Below, in pieces: positions 34,124-43,465 of a DNA stretch of 64,000 nucleotides. Source of the DNA: Terasakiella magnetica (GTDB lineage: Bacteria; Pseudomonadota; Alphaproteobacteria; Rhodospirillales; Magnetospirillaceae); NCBI GenBank assembly GCA_902729415.1, contig CACVCF010000001.1, positions 62,001 to 126,000 on the forward strand, read 5' to 3'. Below the pieces are notes generated by a model that was not told where the DNA came from, searched no databases, and was given only the letters and a program-made list of their open reading frames with translations. The first letter of the stretch is position 1, and each line of letters begins with the position of its first letter. Both the position numbers and the translations under genes were made by a program.

Positions 34124-35168
34124 CCCCCAGCGAGCTGCCCATGGTGACGCCAAGGCAGCGGTTGCGGCCGGCGTGCTTGGCGCGGTAAAGCGCGCCGTCG
34201 GCGACCTCGACCAACTGGGCCGAGGTGTGCTCGGCGCTGGGAATAATGGCGGCGGCCCCGACACTCAGCGTTACCCGGTCGGAGGTCTGGCTGGCGCCGT
34301 GCGGCAAGGCCAGATTGAATACCGCCTCGCGGACACGTTCGGCCACATGCATGGCGCCGTCGAGATCGGTTCCGGGCATGATGACGCCGAATTCCTCGCC
34401 GCCATACCGCGCCGCCAGATCGGCCGGACGGAACACCTGCTCATCCAAGGCTCCCGCCACCGCTTTCAGACAGGCGTCGCCCTTCTGATGCCCGTAGGTG
34501 TCGTTATAGAGCTTGAAGTGATCGACATCGATCAGCAGCAGCGCCAAGGGAACACCTTCCCGCTGGGAATGCAGCCACTCGGCCTCCAGCTTTTCGTCAA
34601 ATGAACGCCGGTTGGCCAGATTGGTCAGCCCGTCCTTGACGGCCAGGCTTTGCAGCGCCATCTGCGCCAGCTTCTGCTCGGTGTTGTCGCGCAGGGTTTC
34701 CACCACCGCCAACAGATTGCCGTCCTCGTCGAAGATCGGCCCGGCATCGATGGCAAGGTAAAGACGCTTCTTTACCTGAGGCATGACACACCAGTTTTCG
34801 GCCTTCATGCCGTGGACGCTGTCACCGGGTTCGGAATGGGCGACGTACAGCGTGTCCAGAGCCTCGGTCTTGCCCAGCGCCAGCAGATCGGCCAGACAAT
34901 AGCGCGGCTCCTCGTAGAATGCATGCCAGTGATCGCTGGTCCCCAGCACCCGCTCTGCCGGAACACCGGTCAGACGTTCGCACGCCTTGTTCCAGATGAT
35001 GACCTTGCGGTCAGAGTTCAGGACAAAGGTCGGGACAACCAGATGTTGCATCAGACGCACGGCAAAGGCATGCGCGAAGTCACTGACTCGTGGGCCGGAC
35101 AAGACTACCCCCCTTATTTCTCGACTCCGGCGGTCGTTGGTCGCCGCTCGGTGTTCACCTGCAACCAT
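34113..35168 (-). CDS. PAS-GGDEF diguanylate cyclase
   Basis: A protein of up to 351 residues. A PAS domain covers about residues 38-165 (FVLNSDRKVIIWNKACERLTGVPAERVLGT, then FDEDGNLLAVVETLRDNTEQ), joined to a GGDEF domain. The active site is GGEEF, and an inhibitory RxxD site (RPAD) sits five residues before it, so product inhibition is likely. It makes cyclic-di-GMP from GTP in the cytoplasm. The start is unclear. The frame opens at 35168, but TTG 35102 follows an AAGGGGGG site and loses no domain. The PAS cofactor cannot be told from sequence alone. Confidence 0.92.
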   Translation of the reverse strand: MVAGEHRAATNDRRSREIRGVVLSGPRVSDFAHAFAVRLMQHLVVPTFVLNSDRKVIIWNKACERLTGVPAERVLGTSDHWHAFYEEPRYCLADLLALGKTEALDTLYVAHSEPGDSVHGMKAENWCVMPQVKKRLYLAIDAGPIFDEDGNLLAVVETLRDNTEQKLAQMALQSLAVKDGLTNLANRRSFDEKLEAEWLHSQREGVPLALLLIDVDHFKLYNDTYGHQKGDACLKAVAGALDEQVFRPADLAARYGGEEFGVIMPGTDLDGAMHVAERVREAVFNLALPHGASQTSDRVTLSVGAAAIIPSAEHTSAQLVEVADGALYRAKHAGRNRCLGVTMGSSLGATL

Positions 35169-35337
35169 CCTGGCACCGATAACCGGACGTTTCCAGCAGA
35201 TCAGTCAAAAAGAGTGTTTGTTTTTATCTAGAGCGGCGCACGCTAAACCTGACGCCCGCCACGATCAGCCGCCGTTGAGGCGGCGGGTCAACAAGCAGCC
35301 GGAGGGCCGCGTCCGGTGAGGGGCTGACATGAGAGCG

Positions 35338-35373
35338 AGAGCATCGTGCATCACGTGTGACCCACGATGCTCT
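35338..35373 (-). terminator. Hairpin at the stop codon of the DHA2 transporter gene
   Basis: AGAGCATCGTG (35338-35348) pairs with CACGATGCTCT (35363-35373) over 11 bp. The right arm includes part of the transporter's stop codon. On the minus strand no T-run follows, so it may be a processing or stability hairpin. The rest of the 203-base gap shows only a GCCGCC/GGCGGC stem near 35270. Confidence 0.5.
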
Positions 35374-36943
35374 AATGACCACCACCATCCCCCCCGGTGC
35401 TGGGATGCTGGACGGGCTGCAGCAGCGGCAGCAAAAGCAGCCCCACCACAAAGACCGAGGCCATCAGCAGCAGCACGTCGGAAAAAGCCATGGTTATGGC
35501 TTCCCGCCGGGTCATGGTCCACAGCAGCTTCAACGCGCCCTGCTCGGCCCCCGAGCCCATGGTGGCCTCCAGCCGGGCGGTAAGGCCGTCCATGGTGGCG
35601 ACCACCGACCCACGGGCCAGGGTCAGGTTTTCCGACAGCCGCGTCATGTGCAGGTCAAGACGGTGGGTTAGGGCGGTATTGATGGCGGCCAGACCGATGG
35701 CGCCGCCCAGATTGCGCATCAGGTTATAAAGGCCCGAGGCGTTCTGGACCTTGTGGGCAGGCAGATGCCCCAGCGCCACCGCATTGATGGGCACGAAGCA
35801 GAACATCAACGACAATCCGCGCACCGCCTGGGGCAGGAACATCTCCCAATAGCCCCATTGGGCGGTCAGCGCCGCATTCAGCCATAATCCGCTTCCAAAC
35901 AGGGCCAGCCCCAAACCCAGCATGTAGCGCAAATCCATATGCTTGGCCAGATTGCCTGCCAGTGGCGCCGATAAAGCCTGGAACAGGCCGGTCACCATCA
36001 TGGTGGTGCCGATCTCCAACGCCGAATAGCCCCGGACCCGCCCGAGAAAAAGCGGCACCACATAGACCGATCCGTAGAGACCGATACCGATGATGAAGCT
36101 GTAAAGACAGCCCACGGTGAAATTGCTATCGGCGAAGGCACGGATATCGACCACCGGATGCTCGCAGGTCCATTCCCGCCACACGAAGCCCACTCCCGCC
36201 AGGGCGGTAAGCACGCTGAGCGCCACGATACGGCCGTCGTTGAACCAATCGTCGCCGGGGCCTTCCTCCAGCACGTATTGCAGCGAACCCAGGAACAGCG
36301 CCACCAGGGCGATACCCGCCATGTCGAAGCCCTTCAGCAGATGCAGTTGCGGCTTGTCCTTGCGGCCGCAGGTAAAGACCAGGCTGGCGACCACAATGCC
36401 CGGCACCACGTTGATCAGAAACAGCCAATGCCAGCTCCAGGCCTCGGTCAGCCAGCCGCCCAGGCTCGGCCCCAAGGTGGGCGCCATGGTTGCCACCAGC
36501 CCGATCACCACCGACAACCCGGCCTGCATGCGGGGCGGGAAAATGATGTAGGTGGTGGCGAAGACGGTGGGAATCATCGCGCCGCCCAGAAAGCCCTGGA
36601 TGGCGCGGAACACGATCATGGAATTGATGCTCCACGAGAAGGCACAGGCCGCGCTGGCCACGGTGAAGGTGACGCAGGAGACGAAGAACAGGTAGCGGGT
36701 GGAAACCACCCGCGCCATCCAGCCCGACAGCGGGATCATCACCACCTCGGCGATGAGATAGGAGGTCTGGACCCAGCTGATTTCCTCGGACGAGGCCGAG
36801 ATACCCGCCTGGATCTGGGCAATGGAGCTGGCGACGATCTGGATATCCAGAATCGCCATGAACATGCCCAGCACCATGGCGAGGAAGCCAACCCAGTCGC
36901 GGAGAGTGACGACGCGGTCTTCGGGCCGGATTTCGGAGTTCAC
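35372..36943 (-). CDS. DHA2-family (EmrB-like) drug:H+ antiporter
   Basis: A 523-residue MFS transporter with 14 predicted membrane spans. Family signatures are AILDIQIVASSIAQIQAGI near residue 28, WVQTSYLIAEVVMIPLSGWMA (motif A region), RAIQGFLGGAMIPTVFA (motif B), and MAPTLGPSLGGWLTEAWSWHWLFLINV (motif C, antiporter). The gene overlaps the upstream membrane fusion protein (ATGA). Together they form an EmrAB-type pump needing an outer-membrane channel, which is not in the window. Substrate unknown. Confidence 0.93.
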   Translation of the reverse strand: MNSEIRPEDRVVTLRDWVGFLAMVLGMFMAILDIQIVASSIAQIQAGISASSEEISWVQTSYLIAEVVMIPLSGWMARVVSTRYLFFVSCVTFTVASAACAFSWSINSMIVFRAIQGFLGGAMIPTVFATTYIIFPPRMQAGLSVVIGLVATMAPTLGPSLGGWLTEAWSWHWLFLINVVPGIVVASLVFTCGRKDKPQLHLLKGFDMAGIALVALFLGSLQYVLEEGPGDDWFNDGRIVALSVLTALAGVGFVWREWTCEHPVVDIRAFADSNFTVGCLYSFIIGIGLYGSVYVVPLFLGRVRGYSALEIGTTMMVTGLFQALSAPLAGNLAKHMDLRYMLGLGLALFGSGLWLNAALTAQWGYWEMFLPQAVRGLSLMFCFVPINAVALGHLPAHKVQNASGLYNLMRNLGGAIGLAAINTALTHRLDLHMTRLSENLTLARGSVVATMDGLTARLEATMGSGAEQGALKLLWTMTRREAITMAFSDVLLLMASVFVVGLLLLPLLQPVQHPSTGGDGGGH

Positions 36944-37971
36944 GGCGTGCCGCTTCTGGTATCGATCCGCACCACCACCGACAGGCCGGGGCGCAGCCGC
37001 CCCGCCAAGGCATGGTCGGGGGCCAGACGGATACGGACCGGGATGCGCTGCACCACCTTGGTGAAATTGCCGGTGGCGTTCTCGGGCGGCAGCAGGCTGA
37101 ATTTGGCACCCGAAGCCGGGGCGAAGCTGTCGATCCGGCCCTCGATGGTCTGGCCGGGAAAGGCGTCGATGGTGATTTCGGCCTTTTGCCCCACCGCCAT
37201 GCGATGCAATTGAGTTTCCTTGAAATTGGCGTCAACCCACACCGAAGCCAGCGGCACCACCGCCAGCAACATCTGACCGGGGCGCACATATTGGCCATCG
37301 CGGACGCCGCGATTACCGATCACACCATCAACGGGCGAGCGGATCACCGTCGCCTCCAGATCGTTCTCGGCCAGGGCCAGTTGTGCCTTGGCCTGCTCCA
37401 CCTGGGCCTCGGCGGCATGGTGCTCGGCGGCCAGCACCGCCAATTGACGCTTTGCCCCCTGCAATTGCGCCCCCGACCCCGCCACCCCAGCTTGGGCCCG
37501 GGCGGCATCGGCGGCGGTGCTGTCATAGCGTTGACGGCTGACATGGTCGTCCTTGACCAGCCGCTTGCTGCGCTCGAAATCGGCCTGGGCGCGAACCATA
37601 TCGGCGCGGGCGGCGCTGATGGAGGCGCCGGATTGAGTAATGACCGCCTCCTGCACCGCCACCTTGTCGTCGGTTTGAGTCAATTGCGCCTGACGCGCCG
37701 ATAGAGCCGCCCGCGCCTCGTCCACCCTGGCGCGATAGTCGCGGTCATCGATACGCAGCAGCACGTCACCCTTGCGTACCGGGCGATTGTCCTCGGCCCT
37801 CAGTTCGACCACATAACCGGTCACCTTGGGCAGGATGGCGGTGATGTCGCCATCCACATAGGAATCGTCCGTACTCTCGATCCAGCGCCAGTCCTGAGCC
37901 CAGCGTGTTCCCGCCCAGACACCGACGGAAATGAGGGACAGGGCAACCAACAGGGCGATGGACTTTTTCAT
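36940..37971 (-). CDS. HlyD/EmrA-family membrane fusion protein
   Basis: A 343-residue periplasmic adaptor with an N-terminal anchor (SIALLVALSLISVGVWAGT). The barrel/lipoyl half EDNRPVRKGDVLLRIDDRDYRARVDEA is followed by a coiled-coil hairpin of about 110 residues. The matching half is IRSPVDGVIGNRGVRDGQYVRPGQMLLAVVP. It ends in SVVVRIDTRSGTP and overlaps the antiporter start. A 17-bp palindrome lies 12 bases before its ATG, suggesting repression by a TetR-type protein encoded elsewhere. Confidence 0.92.
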   Translation of the reverse strand: MKKSIALLVALSLISVGVWAGTRWAQDWRWIESTDDSYVDGDITAILPKVTGYVVELRAEDNRPVRKGDVLLRIDDRDYRARVDEARAALSARQAQLTQTDDKVAVQEAVITQSGASISAARADMVRAQADFERSKRLVKDDHVSRQRYDSTAADAARAQAGVAGSGAQLQGAKRQLAVLAAEHHAAEAQVEQAKAQLALAENDLEATVIRSPVDGVIGNRGVRDGQYVRPGQMLLAVVPLASVWVDANFKETQLHRMAVGQKAEITIDAFPGQTIEGRIDSFAPASGAKFSLLPPENATGNFTKVVQRIPVRIRLAPDHALAGRLRPGLSVVVRIDTRSGTP

Positions 37972-37982
37972 GACGATCTCAA

Positions 37983-37999
37983 AACTGAACTGTTCAGTT
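37983..37999. promoter_or_regulatory. Perfect 17-bp palindrome, probable TetR-type operator
   Basis: AACTGAAC-T-GTTCAGTT has perfect 8-bp arms and lies 12 bp before the efflux adaptor's start codon. Size, symmetry and place fit TetR-family operators that control efflux pumps. No tetR gene lies nearby. Confidence 0.65.
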
Positions 38000-38124
38000 C
38001 AATTTATAGCCAGGAAATCGTCCCCGAGTCAACGCGCCCCGCCGTCATCGATCACCCTCATACGCGGGTCAGCCCCATGGCTGCCGGGTTTGAATTTCAG
38101 AAGTACACGCCGATACCCTCGGCG

Positions 38125-39147
38125 CTATTTCAGCGGCTCTTCCAGAAAGCTTCTGACGGCGTTGTAAAGCTGCTTGCGGTTGGTTTCGATCAGGGCGGCA
38201 TGGGTGGTCTCACCGATCATCACATACCGCTTCAACGGGGTCTTGGTCAGCTTGTTGAACAGGGCCATGCCCATGGCGGGGGGCGCCTCGGCGTCCCATT
38301 CGCCCTGGATCACCAGGGTGGGCATCGAAATCCGCTCCGGGTTCCAACGTGGCTTGCCCGACGCCCAAAAGCGCATGGTGTCGAGCACCACGCCATTGGG
38401 GGCGCGGACAGTTCCGCCCACCGCCGGGGCGGAATCGCTTTCCAGCGTCGCCTTCATCCAGGTGGCGAAGGTCGCCTTGGACAGCACACTGTCGCGTTTG
38501 GCCTCGGGCACCGCTTTCAGCCAGATATCGCGGGCATCACGAGGGTCAACCTGCCGCCAGGCGGGGACACGGGCCATGTCGGCATCGCTGGGCGGCGATA
38601 CGTCGCGCAGCCATTGCGGCGCGTAAAGCACCAGCCGCTCGACCCGCTCCGACACCTGGGTGGCATAGGTTCCGGCCACGGTCGCGCCCCACGACCACCC
38701 CACCAGCACCACCTTCTGGCTGTTACGGCGCGACACGATGAAATCCACCGCCTTGGTAACGTCATCTACCGCCAGGGCGGTATCGACGATGGGGGGATTG
38801 GCTTCGGGAGCCTGGCTCATCTGCGGCGGCCGTCCCGACTTGCCATAGCCCTGGATATCCAGGGCATAGACGTCATAGCCGCGCGCCGCCAGCCAATCCA
38901 TCCAGCTTTCGCCGTCCACCACCAGATCGAAGGAGGAGTGGGCGGGATAGGTGGCGCCGTGGATGAACAAGACGGTCTTGTCCGCCCTGACGTCGTAAAG
39001 TGCCTCGGGGTGCTTGTTGCGCAGATAAAGCTCGATATTGGGGGTCTTGGAACTGATCCGGAATTCCTCGGCAACCACCCCCGCCTGGGCCGACAGGGTG
39101 CTGGCCGCCAGCATCGCCAGGGCCAGAACCGTTTGCTTTATCCTCAT
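38125..39147 (-). CDS. Exported alpha/beta hydrolase
   Basis: A 340-residue protein with a signal peptide (KQTVLALAMLAASTLSAQAG). The alpha/beta hydrolase fold shows VLFIHGATYPAHSSFD (oxyanion HG), DVYALDIQGYGKSGRP, nucleophile elbow VGWSWGATVAG, the acid region LVIQGEWDAEAPP, and His in IGETTHAALIE. Substrate unknown. The start ATG 39147 follows GAGGAGCGCGGA and overlaps the stop of the PAS kinase gene, so the two are co-translated. Pairing of an exported hydrolase with a degenerate kinase is unusual. Confidence 0.87.
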   Translation of the reverse strand: MRIKQTVLALAMLAASTLSAQAGVVAEEFRISSKTPNIELYLRNKHPEALYDVRADKTVLFIHGATYPAHSSFDLVVDGESWMDWLAARGYDVYALDIQGYGKSGRPPQMSQAPEANPPIVDTALAVDDVTKAVDFIVSRRNSQKVVLVGWSWGATVAGTYATQVSERVERLVLYAPQWLRDVSPPSDADMARVPAWRQVDPRDARDIWLKAVPEAKRDSVLSKATFATWMKATLESDSAPAVGGTVRAPNGVVLDTMRFWASGKPRWNPERISMPTLVIQGEWDAEAPPAMGMALFNKLTKTPLKRYVMIGETTHAALIETNRKQLYNAVRSFLEEPLK

Positions 39148-41657
39148 TCCGCGCTCCTCGAAGACTCTGAACATCCCGCGGCGGCAGTGCCGCTGGGCAG
39201 TCTGACGGTGACCACATTGCCCGTCTCAAGCACATGGGTCAGATCGACCCGCCCGCCGTGCAGATCAACAAAACGCTCGACCAGGGCCAGGGTCAGCCCC
39301 AGCCCGCTGCCCTCCTGCCCGGCCCCGGCGGGCAGGACGCCGGAGCGCCGCAAGGCGAAGGCGCCTGACCGCTCGGCGGCGGGCAAAGCGGGACCGGAAT
39401 CGCCGATGGTGAAGGCAATCTCGGCGCCCCGGCGTTCGGCTTGGACCGTGACCCGCCCGCCAGTGGGACTGAACTTGACGGCATTGCCGATCAGATTGAA
39501 CAGCACCTGCTTCAGGCGGCGCTCGTCGGCGACGATCCAACCGATCTCCAGTGGGCAATCAAAGTCCAGGGTCAGCTTTTTCTCGCGCACCCGCTCGCGC
39601 ACCAGCCCCAGCACCGCCGACAGCAGGGGATGGACATCGACCGTATCCAGCTCCAAGGTCATCTGCCCTGCCTCGATGGCGGCGAGATCGAGAATATCCG
39701 AGACCAGCACTTGCAGCCCCAGGCCCGCCTCGGCGATACCGCGGGCATATTCGTGCTGGCGTTTGTTGAGCTTGCCGAAATACTCGGCCTCCAGCATCTC
39801 GGAAAAGCCGATGATGGTGGTCAGCGGCTTTCTGACCTCGGCCGAAACATTGGCGATGAACTCGCTTTTCAACTGATCCGCAGCAGCAAGGGCCTCGTTG
39901 CGTTCACGCAAGGCCCGCTCGACCCGCGCCGAATCTGTGACATCCAGCCAAGTCAGCAGCATGGCGCCGTCGGGCAGCGGCACCGAAGTGAAATCAACGA
40001 TGGTGTCGTCGAAACGCTCCAGTCGCCCCATCTGCGGCCTGCGGTCGTTGAACAGGGCGATCAGGCGTTCACGCACCGAGGGCCAGTCCGAGGCGCGGTC
40101 GGGGCGGCCCTCGAAGAAAGGGCGATGGGCCTCGACCAGATCGCTGAGATGAGGCTCGCCGTCCAGCAGGGCCTGGGGCAGTGTCCAGATACGAGCGAAG
40201 GCGGGATTGGACAGGCGCAGACGTCCATCGCCCCGGAACACCGCCACGCCTTCGTGAAGATGGTCCAGGGTTTCCCGCTGCACCGCCAGCATGGTGTTAA
40301 ACGACCGTTCCAGCGCCAAGGTGTCGGTGACGTCTTCATAGGTGAAGATCAGCCCGCCATAGGGATGGGCCGAGATCATCCGCCGCAGGGTGCGGCCATC
40401 GGGAAGATGCAGCAGGGTCTCGGCGGCATCGATCAACGAGATGAAGCGCTTCAGCTCCTCTTCCTTATAGGCGCGGTAATCGGCGACCTCCGGCAGCAGG
40501 CGGCGCTCGCGCAGCGCATCCAGTACCGCGCCATAGGTGGGCTGGCCCGACAGCCACTCGGGCTCCAGCCGCCACAGCCGGGCGAAAGCGGTATTGGCGA
40601 AAGTCAGCCGTGTATCGGTGGAGAAGATGGCGATGGCGGTGGCCAGATGCTCCAGCACCTCGGCATGGGCGGTGGCGTGACGCCCCAGCTCGGCCTGTAA
40701 TTCCTCGGTTCGGGTCAGATCGGTGGCGAAGCCCGCGGTCAGCAGGTGCCCGGCATCGGTCTCGAATGGGGCCTCGGTGATCTCGGTAAAGCGGCGTTGG
40801 CCACCCAACACCAGATGGAAACTTTCGGCGCGCGGCTCTCCGGCGGCACGGGCACGGGCGGCCAGGGCGCGGGCCTCGCGCACGGTGCCATCCGAGGCCA
40901 GCTCGATCTGCCCCGCCACCACCGCTTGGGGCGAAACCGCATCCACGGCCCGCGCATAGGCGCGGTTGACGTGAACCAGCGACAGGTCATCGTCACGGAC
41001 CCAGACCGGGACCGGCAAGATGCCCAGCAATCCGTCGAGGCGCGCCCGCTCGGCGGCCAGACCGGCGATGCGTCCGGCCAATTCGTTCTCGAAGGCGGCG
41101 CCCTCGGTGACGTCGCGCATCCAGACCAAATCGGTCAAGGGCTGACCGTCCGCATTGACCGCCCGCCCCCCCACCGCCCGGACCCGGCGCCCGCCGTCGC
41201 GCAGTCCCAGTTCGATCTCGAAGCCGTGCCCCTCGGCCCTGAGGCGGCGCACGGCGGAATTCAGATGCGCGGCCTCGGCGGCGGTGAAGGATTCCAGCAC
41301 ATCCATGAACGAAGATCCGGTGCCACCGTAAAGGCCGAGCAGCACCGCCAAGCGGCGAGAGCAGATCTCGCGCTCATCCATCCAGGCGTAAAAGCCATCG
41401 GGCGCGGCCAGCAGACTTTCCATCAGGCGCTCGGCCTCGGCCCCCAGACGAACGGCCTCGGCGGCGGCTCGGCCGAGCCGCCAGCGCAGCAGCGCCACCG
41501 CCCCCAAGGCGGGCACCGCCACCAGTGCCGCCCCCAAACCAACGGAGACGGGATCGAACAACGGCGCAAGCATGCCGACCGGCAAGACGGCGTCCTGGGC
41601 AAAGGCAGCGTGGGCCGTTCCCATGGTTCCCAGAATGGCGGCGATTCTCGCGCGCAT
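39144..41657 (-). CDS. Multi-PAS sensor kinase homologue lacking the phospho-acceptor His (pseudokinase)
   Basis: An 837-residue protein. A signal-anchor lies at residues 1-60 (a short hydrophobic lead, then VSVGLGAALVAVPALGAVALLRW), followed by at least four PAS-like segments and a HisKA/HATPase core. The DHp helix reads FIANVSAEVRKPLTTI, where kinases have SHE; Ala606 (codon 39840-39842) replaces the His. The G1 box is DSGPALP at residue 753, not DxGxG. The N box (LFNLIGNAVKFSPTGG) and G2 (GSGLGLTLALVERF) are intact. By analogy with Caulobacter DivL, which has Tyr here, it may bind a response regulator or another kinase rather than phosphorylate. That is inference. It overlaps an exported hydrolase gene. 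Confidence 0.9.
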   Translation of the reverse strand: MRARIAAILGTMGTAHAAFAQDAVLPVGMLAPLFDPVSVGLGAALVAVPALGAVALLRWRLGRAAAEAVRLGAEAERLMESLLAAPDGFYAWMDEREICSRRLAVLLGLYGGTGSSFMDVLESFTAAEAAHLNSAVRRLRAEGHGFEIELGLRDGGRRVRAVGGRAVNADGQPLTDLVWMRDVTEGAAFENELAGRIAGLAAERARLDGLLGILPVPVWVRDDDLSLVHVNRAYARAVDAVSPQAVVAGQIELASDGTVREARALAARARAAGEPRAESFHLVLGGQRRFTEITEAPFETDAGHLLTAGFATDLTRTEELQAELGRHATAHAEVLEHLATAIAIFSTDTRLTFANTAFARLWRLEPEWLSGQPTYGAVLDALRERRLLPEVADYRAYKEEELKRFISLIDAAETLLHLPDGRTLRRMISAHPYGGLIFTYEDVTDTLALERSFNTMLAVQRETLDHLHEGVAVFRGDGRLRLSNPAFARIWTLPQALLDGEPHLSDLVEAHRPFFEGRPDRASDWPSVRERLIALFNDRRPQMGRLERFDDTIVDFTSVPLPDGAMLLTWLDVTDSARVERALRERNEALAAADQLKSEFIANVSAEVRKPLTTIIGFSEMLEAEYFGKLNKRQHEYARGIAEAGLGLQVLVSDILDLAAIEAGQMTLELDTVDVHPLLSAVLGLVRERVREKKLTLDFDCPLEIGWIVADERRLKQVLFNLIGNAVKFSPTGGRVTVQAERRGAEIAFTIGDSGPALPAAERSGAFALRRSGVLPAGAGQEGSGLGLTLALVERFVDLHGGRVDLTHVLETGNVVTVRLPSGTAAAGCSESSRSAE

Positions 41658-41802
41658 GTATCAACTCCCCGGTCCGGCACCAAAGTGCAGCCGCGACGGG
41701 CAAAAGACAAGGGGTGGCGGTTTATATATGCCCTTGGCTGAGGCCATTGCCTGATTTCCGCCAGACTGCTAAACCTCGCCGCATCCGAAGAGGAGCCGAG
41801 CA

Positions 41803-42381
41803 ATGCTGAAGGGTCTGTATGACTGGATGATGGCCAAGGCGGTCCACCGCCACGCCATCTGGTGGCTGGCGGCAGTTTCATTCATCGAAAGCTCGTTCTT
41901 TCCCATTCCGCCCGACGTCATGCTGATCCCCATGGTGATCGCCGCCCCCACCCAGTGGCTGCGCATCGCCATGATCTGCACCATCTCGTCGGTACTGGGC
42001 GGTTTTCTCGGCTACGCCATCGGCTTTTACGCCATGGACAGCATCGGCATGACCATCCTGGGGGTATTCCACCTCCAGGAAAAATTCCACGCCTTGAAGC
42101 CCATCATCGATGAATGGGGCGTGTGGTTCATCATCATCAAGGGGATGACCCCCATCCCCTACAAGCTGGTGACCATCACCGCCGGAGCATTCCAGTTCGA
42201 CCCGGTGAAGTTCACCTTCGCCTCGATCATCGCCCGCGGTATGCGCTTTGCCATGGTGGCGGCACTGCTGTGGAAATTCGGCCCCCCCATCCGCGTCTTC
42301 ATCGAAACCCGCCTCAAGCTGGTGACCACCGTGTTCATGGTGGTGCTGGTGGGCGGCTTCTTCGCCGTCAAACTGCTATAG
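41803..42381 (+). CDS. YqaA/DedA-like membrane protein
   Basis: A 192-residue inner-membrane protein of the SNARE-associated/YqaA group. It begins [28 protein letters not shown], with the family's E-x-FFPIPPD motif in the first re-entrant segment. Further features are [18 protein letters not shown] and [21 protein letters not shown] (second re-entrant loop with T-P-x-PY). About five spans are visible. DedA-family proteins are linked to lipid flipping and envelope homeostasis. Its stop overlaps the convergent mtnA stop by 14 bases. Confidence 0.88.
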   Translation: MLKGLYDWMMAKAVHRHAIWWLAAVSFIESSFFPIPPDVMLIPMVIAAPTQWLRIAMICTISSVLGGFLGYAIGFYAMDSIGMTILGVFHLQEKFHALKPIIDEWGVWFIIIKGMTPIPYKLVTITAGAFQFDPVKFTFASIIARGMRFAMVAALLWKFGPPIRVFIETRLKLVTTVFMVVLVGGFFAVKLL

Positions 42382-43465
42382 CCCGATCCGGGAACAGCGC
42401 CCTCAGCCCCTCGGGGCTGGCCGGGCAAACACCGCGCTCGGTGATCAGGCCTGTAACCAGGCGGGCGGGGGTGACGTCGAAGCCCCAATTGCCGCCCGCT
42501 GAACCGTCGGGGGTGACCTGGACCTCCACCACCGCCCCGTCGGGGCCTTTGCCGAAGATGTGGGTCTGCTCGCGCGCGGAGCGCTCCTCAATGGGGATTT
42601 CACGGATACCGTCGGCCACGGTCCAGTCAATGGTGGGGCTGGGCAGCCCGACATAGAACGGGACGTTGTTATCCTTGGCCGCCAGCGCCTTCAGGTAGGT
42701 GCCGATCTTGTTGCAGACATCGCCGTTCCTGGTTGTGCGGTCGGTGCCGACGATGCACAGGTCCACCATGCCGTGCTGCATCAGGTGGCCGCCGGTATTA
42801 TCGGCGATCACCGTATGGGGCACGCCGTGCCAGTTCAGTTCGCGGGCGGTGAGGCTGGCGCCCTGATTGCGGGGCCGGGTCTCGTCCACCCAGACATGCA
42901 GGGGGATGCCCTGATCGAACGCCTTGTAGACCGGGGCCAGCGCCGTGCCCCAATCCACCGTCGCCAGCCAGCCGGCATTGCAATGGGTCAAGATGTTGAC
43001 CGGCGCCCGCTTGCCCTGATGATGCTGGGCGATGATCTTCGCCCCATGCTCACCCAAGGCTGAATTCATCGCCACGTCATCGTCGCTGATGGCGGCGGCG
43101 CGAGCATAGGCGGCAGCGGCGCGCTGCGGCACCGGCAGCGGCTTTAACGCCGCCATCATCTCGTCCAACGCCCATTTCAGGTTGATGGCGGTGGGCCTGG
43201 TGGCGTGCAGCACCTGATACGCCCGGTCCAAGGCGGCATCGGAGGCGTTATCACGCGCAGCCAGAGCCACGCCATAGGCGGCGGTAGCCCCGATCAGCGG
43301 CGCACCGCGCACCCACATGTCGCGGATGGCGGTGGCGGCGTCGGCCAGAGAGCGCAGGGTCACCGTGACGAAATCGTGGGGCAGCCGGGTCTGGTCGATG
43401 ATCTCGACGCCCCAGCCGTCAGCGGCCAGCCAGATGGTGCGGTACGCGGTGCCGTTGATCTTCAT
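42368..43465 (-). CDS. mtnA: Methylthioribose-1-phosphate isomerase
   Basis: A 365-residue eIF2B-alpha-related enzyme that converts MTR-1-P to methylthioribulose-1-P in methionine salvage. Motifs are [17 protein letters not shown] (substrate loop), [18 protein letters not shown] (catalytic Cys), [15 protein letters not shown], and [26 protein letters not shown] (catalytic Asp). Start ATG 43465 overlaps the mtnP stop. No later salvage genes (mtnB-D, or the alternative DHAP shunt aldolase) are in the window. Confidence 0.95.
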   Translation of the reverse strand: MKINGTAYRTIWLAADGWGVEIIDQTRLPHDFVTVTLRSLADAATAIRDMWVRGAPLIGATAAYGVALAARDNASDAALDRAYQVLHATRPTAINLKWALDEMMAALKPLPVPQRAAAAYARAAAISDDDVAMNSALGEHGAKIIAQHHQGKRAPVNILTHCNAGWLATVDWGTALAPVYKAFDQGIPLHVWVDETRPRNQGASLTARELNWHGVPHTVIADNTGGHLMQHGMVDLCIVGTDRTTRNGDVCNKIGTYLKALAAKDNNVPFYVGLPSPTIDWTVADGIREIPIEERSAREQTHIFGKGPDGAVVEVQVTPDGSAGGNWGFDVTPARLVTGLITERGVCPASPEGLRALFPDRAIAV

